Assembly: GCA_015680685.1 (NCBI GenBank)
Contig: MNCI01000270.1
Span: 567,854 to 631,853 of the forward strand
Length of the DNA: 64,000 nucleotides
Source: Gnetum montanum
Taxonomy: Eukaryota; Streptophyta; Gnetopsida; Gnetales; Gnetaceae
Reading direction: 5' to 3'
Below, one piece after another: positions 36,400 through 46,310 of the stretch (position 1 is its first letter; the number at the start of each line of letters is the position of its first letter). The notes below the pieces were generated by a model. It saw only the letters and a program-made list of their open reading frames with translations. It made no database searches and was not told where the DNA came from. A program made the position numbers and the translations under genes.

Positions 36400-37510
36400 G
36401 TAGTATGACTTGAGGTACATGTGGTTCACTAGGTTGGTGAATTCGTTGCCGTTCATGTCTGCCAGTTTGAAAGCTCCATTCCCGAAGGCTTTAGCGACCA
36501 CGTAAGGCCCTTCCCAGTTGGCTGAGAATTTACTCATGTGCTCATGGACGGCCTTGAGGATGAGATCTTCCTTCTGTACTAGCTATTGATGCAAGTCTAC
36601 ACAGTTCTTTTTTCATTGTTTGTCCTGATAGTGCTCGATTCTTCTTAGTGTCTGTGCGCATTCCTCCTCCACTGAGTTAAGGTCGATGGCTCGCGATTTG
36701 TTATTCTGGGCTTCACTCATGACATTGGACAAGATCATCTAGAGTGAGGGTACCTGTAACTCAAGAGGTAACATAGCTTCAAATCCATAAACGAGATTGT
36801 AAGGGGTCTTTTCGTGGTTCTGCAAGTCGTTCAATAGGCCTAGAGGACATAGAGTATTTGCTCGTGCCACCACCTCTTACTGTTGCTAAGCATACACTTC
36901 AGTAAGTTGATGATGGACTTATTTGTAGCCTCTACCTGTCCATTCACCTGCAAATAGTAGGGGGAAGAAAATGATTGTTTAATGCCCAAGTTACTACAAA
37001 AGGCCCGAGTTTCCTTACTGCTGAACTGTGGTCCATTGTCAGTCACAATAGTCATCGGAAGCCTAAACCTAGTCACGATGTTATCGAGGATGAAGTGGCG
37101 GATTTGCTGAGATGTCACTTTCCTTAGAGGAATAGCTTCCACTCACTTAGTAAAATGCTTTGTGGCAGTGATAATGAAGCTATGCCCCGTGGAAGACTCA
37201 GGTGTGATGGGCCCTATGAGGTCTAGTTCCCATCATTGGAAAGGCCATGTAATTTGTGTAGGGTATAGGTCTGTAGGTGCTATGTGTATGAGATTTTCAT
37301 ATCTCTGACATGTGTCACATGTCTTGACTTTTGACAAGCAGTCGTGCTCCATGTAAGGTCAATAATACCCTAGGCGTCTGATCTTCACTGCCATAGCCCT
37401 AGGTGCTATGTGTCCACCGCACAGCCCTTCATGAACCTCATTAACTACCTTCTATGCCTGCTCACCACCCACGCACGCTAGGAATATCCCATCGTAGGAC
37501 CGCCAGCATA
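36400..37510 (-). pseudogene. Integrase of copy 3
   Basis: In minus-strand order: zinc-binding region with HEGLCGGH and KTCDTCQRY (about 37435-37315; HHCC pattern); catalytic core with D in WELDLIGPI (about 37230-37205), D in VTDNGPQFSS (about 37055-37025) and E in NGQVEATNKS (about 36955-36925), the DDE triad; C-terminal part SANWEGPYVVAKAFGNGAFK at about 36530-36460, ending near HMYLKSYY at 36405. It joins element DNA to target DNA in the nucleus. The triad survives, but stops (for example after YY for W, and in the core) break the frame. Confidence 0.88.
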
Positions 37511-37659
37511 GGGTGTCACTTCCTATGAGCACGTATTACCAAGCATGTTTGCGGATTGCATCTTTCTAGCTTGATGTCAATCTACCCGAGAGTTCACCAT
37601 GTTGCAGATATGCTTTAATGTTATCGTACCATTCCGGGGTGTCCGTAGCATCAACGTAC

Positions 37660-38255
37660 ACCACGTGTTTTGCTCAAGTGATAGGTTCTGCGCATTCTAT
37701 GATCGCAGTTGGTAGGTTCACCAAGGAATGCGATGGGATGTTTAATGCGAGGGTAGCTAAGGTGTCTGCTATGTCGTTCTCACTGCGCGGCACGTGTTGC
37801 ACATCGGTGGTCATGAATTGTTTCAATAAAACCTTTGCTAGGTTGTAGTAGGGTTGTAGATGCATAGCCTTGCAGGCATAAACTTCGATGATTTGATTCA
37901 CAACTAGTTGTGAATCTCCTCGGATCACCAGGTGTTGTACATGTAGTGCGCAGGCAGTTAAGAGGCCTCTAAGTATCCCCTCGTATTCTGCCACATTGTT
38001 AGTGCATGGGAATGTGAAGTGATAAGCGGACGGGTACATTTCACCAGAGAAGAATGTGGTTATGGTAGCGGCGTTACCTCCTTGCATGGTTGACCCACCA
38101 TTGAAGTGTAAGGTTGCCTCGAAATGTGGTGGGACGATGGTGACATTGCTTACATATTTGTCTGGGAACTTAGGGTTGATGACTATCTGGTCGTCGACTA
38201 GCGAGGTTGTAAGTTGGATCGCTATGGCTTGGCCTTTTGTCGAAGATTGGCTCAC
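37660..38255 (-). pseudogene. Second (archaeal-type) RNase H of copy 3
   Basis: The 193-codon open frame contains the RNase H core: HFNGGSTMQGG (residues 50-60), PCTNNVAEYEGILRGL (83-98), VIRGDSQLVVNQ (110-121) and HVPRSENDIADTLATLA (about 156-172). This form, with the FPCTNNxAEYE block, is the additional RNase H of the Tat lineage. The first catalytic Asp is Asn here (codon about 38100-38102); the Glu at residue 90 and later Asps are present. It lies between the gypsy RNase H relic and integrase. Confidence 0.82.
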
Positions 38256-38279
38256 ATAGCGCAGATCAAATTTTGCAGT

Positions 38280-38640
38280 TATGGCCTTCCATTGGGCAAT
38301 CCTGCTACCCTCCTATAGGTTGCCGGTGATAGCCTGAAGTACATTGCTTTTGCAAATGATGTTGGTTGTGCTGCTGAATAGGTAGTGCTGCCACCTTTTT
38401 AGCGTAAACAATAAGGCTAGGAAATTCCTTTCCACCTCGTTGTATTTTTTTCATATGATATTAATGCATGGCTTAGGTAATACATTGGTATCTTAGAGCC
38501 ATCGTCCCACTTCTGACATAGTAGTGCCACTATGGATGCGTCAGAGGTGGTGAGGTATATGAAGAAAGGCTTGTCCATCTATGGTGGGTACACTGTTGGT
38601 AGGTGCGAGAGTTCCTTCTTTAGGTTGTCGAAGGCTTGTT
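38280..38640 (-). pseudogene. Gypsy-type connection/RNase H relic of copy 3
   Basis: Downstream of reverse transcriptase the text KPFFIYLTTSDASIVALLCQ (about 38575-38515) and IPMYYLSHAL (about 38490-38460) match the RNase H-like connection region of Ty3/gypsy Pol (usual form LxLYxAxSDxAVSAVLxQE, then YYxSRxL). It is broken by stops and a frameshift near 38450. Confidence 0.75.
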
Positions 38641-39860
38641 GACATTGGACTGTCCACTTGAAGTCAACCCCTTTTCTCATAAGATGTTGCATGGGGTGTA
38701 ACTTATTGGTTAGTCTTGCTATGAACCTTCAAATGAATTGCACTTTGCCTTGTAGACCACGTAACTCTTTTAGGTTTGTGGGGGGCGCTAGGTTGACGAT
38801 AGCTTTGACTTTGTCTGGGTCCACCCATATTCCAGCGTTTGATACTAAAAACCCTAACATGTGCCCAATCTTTACTCCGAAGATGCATTTCTTAGGATTG
38901 AGATGCAAATCATGCCTTTGACAGCACTTGAAGACTAACTCTAGGTTGTGCGGGTGATGGGTCGCCTCTTTGGACTTGACCGCTATATCGTCCACATAAT
39001 CATTTAATGTTTCTAGGATGTGGTTACTGAAAATGTACGTGATGGCTCGCTGGTATGTTGCCCCAGCATTCTTGAGTTCAAAGGGCATCATGGTATAGTA
39101 GAAAGTTCCCCATGGAGTCATGAAGGTTGGTGACAGCTGGTGTTCTGGGTTGATGTGGATTTGGTTATATCCAGAGAAGCCATCCATGAAGGATAACAAA
39201 GCATGCCTAGCTGTGGTGTCAATGAATTGATCAATGTTCGGTAGTGGAAAGTTATCCTTGATCATTGCCTTATTCAAATCTCAGAAATCTATACACATTC
39301 ATATCCCTCCTGTTTTCTTCAAAACCACAACGATGTTGGACACCCACTCTGAATAGTCGATCACGCAAATGAAGCCTACTCGGTATAACTTAGTGATTTC
39401 CTCCTTCACGACTAGCACGATTTCTGGCTTGATTTTACACGCCTTTTTCTTGACTACCTTCACATGGGGGTCTAGGACGATATTATGCTAAATCAACCAT
39501 GGATCTAGACCTGGCATATCTTCATATGACCATGTGAAAATGTCAACGTGTTCTTGCAAGGTTTTAACTATGCCCTCATGTATTTGTGTGTCTAGTAGAG
39601 AGATGAGTCTTAATGTCTTTACCTCCCTTCTTGTAGAGGTTACGGGTATCTTGACGAGTGGATCCACGGTTACATCTTCAGCCTCCAAATCTAGGACATG
39701 GACTAGGTGTTTAGGCAAATCCGGGGGTGCTTCTAAGGTTGCTATATTATTAATCACAACCGACTCCCAGTTGATTGCGTTGGGGTTTAACTGTCTTGTG
39801 AGCTTGCCTTGTGGCCCTGTTAATATTAGAGGCATGGATAGAGCATGGTGGGTTTCCATT
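38640..39860 (-). pseudogene. pol: Reverse transcriptase of copy 3
   Basis: N part with EHVDIFTWSYEDMPGLDPWL (about 39555-39490), the Tat-type lead-in. Palm and fingers: KLYRVGFICVIDYSEWVSNI (about 39397-39340), FPLPNIDQFID (39255-39220), LSFMDGFSGYNQIHI (39195-39150) with the first catalytic Asp, FELKNAGATYQRA (about 39085-39045), and YVDDIAVKS (38999-38970), the catalytic YVDD box. Thumb start HMLGFLVSNAGIWVDPDKV at about 38868-38810. The enzyme copies element RNA into DNA. Stops, including two CGA-to-TGA changes in the RICIDFRDL block at about 39290, make it inactive. Confidence 0.93.
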
Positions 39861-40589
39861 TCTTACTTAACCTACCATCACAAGACAAGAGCCTGGGTAA
39901 GGATCACCATAGATTGTGCGGAACATAAATCTGCAAAGCAACATTGAGATGCGACTTGCTAAATAAGGCGATGCAAAGATTGAGGATTTGCTTGCTTAGG
40001 GCCGTGGTGTACCCACCCAGGCAGAGGGATCTAGGATAATTGAAGACATAGACATTATTGATGTAAATTGTAAAGTTATATATGGATGTCGAACCACTAG
40101 TTTAAATGTCATTTTGGGTTACCATATTGTGACATGCAAAGTCTTGCTACGCTAAATAATGATAAAAGAGATAGCATTGCAAGTATGAGACGTATCAGGC
40201 AGTTAATGCAGGAATGAAGGCACAAAACTGTTAGGGAATATGCTATCCTTATGTCGAGGTGCACTAAGTGATTTCTCACGCAAGAAGCATAATTGCTTCT
40301 TTTGACGTCATTGTAGACTACGGCTGTTACTAGTTGAAATTGCTGTCTTTGAGCCTTAAGGCATGCAATCATGCCAGGTTTGTTAGCCTAAGGTCTTTTC
40401 AGACCTTCAATCGAAAACAAATATTATCCTATTATTTTTATTTTTGAGAAGGCAAGTAACTGACTTGGAGTGTGCTAATGTTTAAATGCTAATAGTGTCG
40501 TGATGTCATGGCAAGCATGCTATGTCGCACACCATCCCTACCTTAATCGGAGAGAGAGAAAGGAAGTTTTCCCATTTTACTATTACTGC
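39861..40589. other. Junction between RT and antisense gene; putative promoter side
   Basis: No protein signature. From about 39980 it aligns with copy 2 from about 12140, so the block belongs to the family. Copy 3 has about 75 bp (around 40345-40420) absent from copy 2. A GA-rich run precedes the TATA-like box at 40590. Confidence 0.55.
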
Positions 40590-40597
40590 CATAAATA
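40590..40597 (+). promoter_or_regulatory. TATA-like box of antisense gene, copy 3
   Basis: CATAAATA followed by GGGG, 81 bp upstream of the ATG at 40678, with the same spacing and flanks as in copy 2. Confidence 0.45.
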
Positions 40598-40677
40598 GGG
40601 GTTGAATCCTAGTAATTTCGCTGCTTTTGTTCTAGAAGCGCATAATCCTTGTCGAAACACTTCGGCGATTTCGGGGC

Positions 40678-43600
40678 ATGGAGTCACTATGTCAAGCCAT
40701 ATCGAGGTGAATTTCTAAGGCAAAGGTTGTAAATCTGCTAGCAGGGCTGTGGCTCCCAAGACTCAGTTGGTGCTTGTGAAGGTTGGGGAGGTGAAGAAGG
40801 CCTTGAAATGTGGGCCACGGGCATGTGTTCCAGCGTGGGAGGACACACTATTGACCTAGTGAGTTTTATACGTTTCTTCCGTTCCTTTCTCCTTGCACCT
40901 TCTACCCTCTTCTGCTCTAGTTTTATGTCTTATTTTTTTTCCTACTGGTATTTTCTGTGGCTGTGTCATTTTGGCTTTAATGTTGTCACAGTCTTGCTTT
41001 CTTTCGGTCATCACTACTGTGCAAGGGTCTCGTTGTGGTTACATGTAAGGCCATTACTACCACGGCTGTTGCCACGGCTGTGAGACCAAGGTCCTTTAAA
41101 CTGCTGAATTGTGAAACCTTTAGGAGGGGATTTGTATGACATAGGCGTGTATTTTGTTTGGGTCTGCTATTAGTTATCTTATTGCTACGCCAAGTTACTT
41201 GCATGTTCTTGCTATGCTAGGCTTCTGCATCTTTGTTGTGCTATGATGAATAGGGATCATGCTATGCTTCACTTATGGTTGACTAGGTGCTGCTATGTTA
41301 CGCATGTATTATGTTCATATTTGATGTCATGATCTGCTATTTCCGTTATGTAGGGTAGGGCCAAGGTCTAGATTGATCGTTTTAGATCTGGAAGGAGTCT
41401 TGTGTCATGTAGGTGGGCCTATGGCCAACGTCCCCCCTCCCTCAATATGTTTGGGAGATCGAGCGATTTGGTTTAGGGACGCCTGCAATTACTCCTCAGC
41501 CAGTTTAATCTCATGGTTTGGTCCTCCTCAGATGAGACGTGGGCGTTCGACATGATAGAGGCTTTGTTTCCATGGGCAAATCGGGGCATCTTGAGATATC
41601 TTTTTGATGATACAACTTCAGGCAGGCTAGGAAGAGGGTCTTCCCCACACTCCATAGGGTTGAGGCGCTTGGCTTGGATTTGGGACATGCCAGAATACTA
41701 GTGTTATCATCCCTTCAACACGTTGTACCTCACACACCATATGGTGACGTATTTTCTGAACCCACAGAGGACCATTTACGATGTTGGTGGGTGAGTTTCA
41801 AGTCTCCATTTTGTTGTGCGACATTGGCTATGCTCAGCCGAGTGTTGATAGTGTGCACTTATCATCAGGTTCCATCTTAATGATGACAGGGTTCATGATC
41901 AGCCAGATGAATTGGCCACGGCACAACTAGCCCTACAAGAATTTGCCTCTGCCAAGAGCCTGCGAGCGGGCATGATTGCTCTTTGCGGGGAAGGATACTA
42001 TTCCCTCCTATGCATGCTCGCCTCTTTCTATAATAATTTTAGGATGAAAGGTTGGCTAGACAAGGAGTGGAGGGAACCTTTTAAGAAAGTTATGCTTGAA
42101 GCAGTCTTAGCGGCTAAACTCCCACTATTCCCCTCACCATATAGGCCTAGTGGGTTAACAAGCGAGTGTCATTTTCTTTAAGAGGTATGCTTTGTGATTA
42201 TTGCTGCAGGAGTGAAGAAGCCCTGCGAAGTGATGGTGGTGATTTCCAGAAGGCAAGGGGGAAACATCTACTTCAAATACAGTGAGGTATCGGCAAGCCA
42301 AAGTTGGTTGGAATGAGGGGCTCTGGGGCCCTTGCTTAGAAGAATCTAGATGGCCAAGTTTATGGACTTGTTTATGGCACTGAATCCAGGCGTTCCTGCT
42401 ACCGAGATGCTTTCCCTAGTCAACTCCTTTTCTGGGAAGGTGAGTCGCTTTCGCACATACATGCAAGGTGTGCAGGTGGTCATTGACATCAATGACTAGC
42501 TCTTTGCAGATTTGTTTGGCGTTCCTAATGATGGCACTGATGTGATGTCAAAGGGCAAGTAGAAGTTGATCCTCCATAAGCAACATATTGAGGAGTGGCT
42601 GAGGCTCACCAAGGAGCGGAAAGGGTTCCCTATGGAAAAGCTTAAGGATGGTCCTGCCATGGGGATATACCCGATCTTTCGTGCTCGTGCATTCCCTCAA
42701 CTGCTCATCCAAGGAAAGGTCTTGGGGCTTGAGTAGGCTTGGGTAATGCATGAAGTTGTGGAGGAAGGGGCCCATTATAACTGGGCCGAATTCCTGTGTA
42801 ATGGCTTGCAGGGTGAGATTTTGGGGCTCTGTGAGCAAACGGAGTCCCGTTATAACATACACTACACCTTCTACATTAGTTGTTTGAAGTGCTTTGCAGA
42901 GTTCTTGGTGGTCCAGGAGGATGGGGTTTGGTCCGAGCTGGATCATGAATAGATCCCCAAGCCATGGATTCAACAGGTCTTTCAGACCGTGCAAGCCCAG
43001 GCTCCCCCAAAGGTGGTCAAGGATTCATTTTTTGTAACGACTAAAGGTTTGACAGTTAGTAGCACTTGTGGCCAGGACAGCATAGGGGAGACTCCCCCTA
43101 CCATACTCGACAACATGACCCAGGGTGATCGTCTTATGGCTAAGGCTATTCTTGTGGAGTTGCAGAGAAAGAGACCTCCCCCTCCTAAGGAAAGCCCTCA
43201 TGAAGAGGAGCAATGACTATGGTTCAGGTTGCGGTGAACGCAACCCCCCATTGCTGAGCGTTTAGAATACCAACTGTTCCATGCTTAGCTAATAGGTGCT
43301 TTGTGGCATGGTATCAGTATTGAGTTAATCAACTTCGATTTATTGTGTGTATACCCTTTGTGGACAGCAAAAGAAGAAGGTGAAGAAGAAGGTGATGAGG
43401 AAGTGTTAGGCCTCAGATTGGGGGTGACAAATAAAGACATGGGGGGCTTGGCTTCGGAAGAGAGGGCCTCGGCTAGGGATACTAGGGCTCTTGTCTCTGG
43501 GGTAGGGGCTCTTGTCATTAGGGAGCCTCTTCCTATCAATGAAGAGGTGTCTTCCCAAAAGAAAAAAGATGCTACCCTATTGAAATGGAAAGCACTAGCA

Positions 43601-45042
43601 CTTGAGGTAGGAGTTCCTACAGACCTGACCGGGCCTTCTATAGAACCTACTGTAATTGTCTTGCACTAGCATGATGCCAGAAAATAGCCAAATACTGGTG
43701 AGTTTAGGCCTTGGATGTGCCCTACCGTAGTCCACTTCGGCTCTTGCTGTCATGCTAAATTTCGTAACAGGTGCTACCGCTGATGTATCAGGACCTTCTC
43801 CATCTTGGACAAAGTCATGGGCTGAAATTCTTAACAAGTTTACATTTGTTCAGGGGTTAGTTGATGACATGATCAAACACCTTCAACAGGCGGATCCTTG
43901 TGCGAGTGAGTAGGAGTGTTGACAGCCCCTATGTTGCTACGCTACAACTCTTAAATGTATTGATTTATGTTATGTTGACATGATTGCTATACTTTCTATA
44001 GCCTCTCAGCTCAAATGGGACCTAGCTTGACCTATGGAAATTGGCACAGTGCCCACACTCTCGTCCGACATGACTGAAGTGTCTCATCATGTATTTAATG
44101 AGGCTTACAAATGCATCTTGCACTCGATGTGCTCCCTATGGGAATGTAGATGTACCAATGAGGAATTGTGAAAATGGGCCCATAGGAGCGAGTAGAGAGA
44201 GACAGAATTGGCTGCCGAGGTGGAGAACCTCAAGTCGAGGATCGATTTCCTCATAAACCATAGTCCCAACCTTGTGGATTCGCAAAGGGCTATGGTGGAT
44301 CACACTAGATTTTGGACTATTGTCCATCAGAACATAGAATCCACCCTCGAAATAGTCGAATAGTAGATGCAGATGAATTTGCTGGTCCAAAAGTGCCAAG
44401 ATATGAAGGACATCAGCGCCAAGGTCTTCGAATGGGGGAAGGCCCAGAGGGACCACAAGTATACATACAAGCGAGAAAACGAAACCCATTGAAGGCTGTA
44501 TAAAGATGCTGCTATGGAGGAATTCTTGTACAAGGCGTTTGTGAAGGCCATTAGTGCTTTTGAGGCTTATGCCAAATTTAAAGAGCAAGTGCAGGTCACG
44601 GAGTCTCCAGATTTGGGGGTGACCCTTCTTACAATGGAGATTGCCACCACCTCCCTTTCCTCGGGGCCTCTAAGATGGACAACTTTGGAAAGGGAGAAAG
44701 TTACCACTGCGAATGCTAAACCTAATGATAGGACTTAGATGAATATCTCGATGGAAGAGATTGAGCATCGTCTCAGGCTTGGTCTAGACCAGATACCTCT
44801 TGTGACAGATGTAGGCTCCCCTTAGGTTATTCACTTTAATGTTTTGCTACAACTGTCTTTTATCGCATTTGTTGCCCCTACTAACTACTTTATCCTTTGG
44901 GGTGCAGGCTCTTAACAAGGATGTGAGGCTTGTGGAGGGAAGAAATGAGGTGTTGGTGGGGGGAAATATGGGAGCAGATGATGTGCAAGTGGATGAGGTA
45001 GAGACAAACAGTGAAGGCACTACAAATAGGGATAGCTTGTGA
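40678..45042 (+). pseudogene. Spliced antisense gene (aORF) of copy 3, about eight exons
   Basis: The best copy of the antisense gene. Proposed introns by GT-AG ends and comparison of copies: 40859-41353, 41791-41868, one ending at 42209 (donor about 42166), 43228-43367, 43698-43770, 43906-44001, 44826-44907; four donors read GTGAGT. The joined exons would encode about 1,100 residues: a basic start (KVGEVKKALK), WSSSDETWAFDMIEALFPW (41515-41570), ALQEFASAKSLRAGMIALC (41928-41985), a core GVQVVIDIND-LFADLFGVPN (42469-42530) with HIEEWLRLTKE and FPQLLIQGKVLGLE, an acidic part (43370-43460), VTEVSHHVFNEAYKC (44070-44115), coiled coil (44200-44600) and a short acidic last exon ending NRDSL. Function unknown; the core recalls extra ORFs of Tat elements. 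Stops remain (many Q to stop), so this copy is likely dead, and exon 1-2 boundaries are uncertain. Confidence 0.7.
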
Positions 45043-45189
45043 GAGCATGAGGGAGGACTCCCCCTCTCTTCTTTTTTTTGTATTTTTTTAGAAGAGTCTA
45101 CAGAAATTTCCAATAGGTGAAAAATTTTGACTAAAATGCAAGATTCCAAAAAGGAAAACCAGTTTCATATTATTATGTGTGTTATGTGA

Positions 45190-45370
45190 AGTTTTCGTAC
45201 TCTGGTATGCTATTTTTAGGTCATTTTGGGCCGTTTGTTAGTTTTAGGCCATTTCGGGTTGTTTGCGTAATGAATAAAAGCACAGGTGATAATGCTAGTT
45301 TTAAGCCTTTTTGGTTTGTTTGTTGGTTTTAGGCCATTTTGGGCCATTTGCATATTGTGATGAAAAGATG
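45190..45370 (-). repeat. GGCC spacer repeats, copy 3
   Basis: Four diverged units of TTTTAGGCCATTT(C/T)GGG with one AATGAATAAAAGCACAGG insert, at the place corresponding to 17190-17460. They sit between the antisense gene end and the protease. Confidence 0.8.
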
Positions 45371-45492
45371 ACACCCTGGCAAGCTAAGTAGAAAGTGAAT
45401 ATGTGAGGATGGCAATTGGGTGAGAGGTCGTAAGGCTACTATGATGCACGTAGCTATCTCTAGACCTTTTGTGGGTTGATAGGGACATAAGG

Positions 45493-46310
45493 TCAAGGTG
45501 TTTCGCTAGGGCCTTTGCTCATGCTACTATCCTCCGCTTGAAAGGGCAACTCCACCCAGACATTTTCTACCTGAGGGTCGCTTCGTTGGGCCGATCCCTT
45601 CGCTGTATGATTGGTGCATGCATGAACAGGCACTTCATCTTCAGAGGTTGTAACCTCTGAACCTTGTTCTATGTTTAGGTTACTAATTGCTTGCATTACC
45701 AGCCCATCGCCATGGATTATCACCTCTCTACCCTCGTATGGTAAGTACATTTCCTGGTGTATAGGTGAGGAAACTGCCCCGAGTTGTGCTAACCATGATC
45801 TTCCCAAGATTAGGTTAAACCCAGGTATTTCTTCGACTATGACGAATGTTGCATCCATGGGGAGCTCATTCCCTGCTACGAAGTTTACATGAACTATGCC
45901 TTTTACCAGGACACGTGTCCCGTTGAAGGACCGTAGGCACGACGTCGCTGTTGGTTTGATCTGGTCAACCAACCCCAGTTTCTCTATGATAGGCAAAGAG
46001 ATGATGTTTTTGGCTGCTCCATCATCAACATGCACTCTTCGGATTCAGTACTGACCGACCTAAATTGTGATGAAGAGAGGCACCATAGTCACTTGGCCCT
46101 TTTCAGGATCTTCCTTATTGGCTTTGTTGCTAAAAGTTAGTGGAGGTGTAGACTCCATGGGTGCAGAGGGAAGTATGACTGAGTGGATCATTTTCTTATC
46201 TACCGGCATGTTTTCATTGACTGGGATTATCATTAACATGTAGCCCAGAGCCTTGCGGTGAGGGGTGGATACCATGACTAAGTCGTATAGGCTTAACATG
46301 GTATTTTTTT
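45493..46310 (-). pseudogene. pro: Aspartic protease of copy 3
   Basis: Frame 46035-45493 (180 codons) holds the active-site segment VDDGAAKNIISLPIIEKLGL and, about 75 residues on, FNLILGRSWLAQLGAV. The usual DTG/DSG triad is DDG in all three copies, which may be a family trait. Upstream 46299-46060 is the linker NTMLSLYDLVMVSTPHRKAL. One stop separates linker and core. The acidic tail ends at SMSKGPSETP near 45493. Confidence 0.88.
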
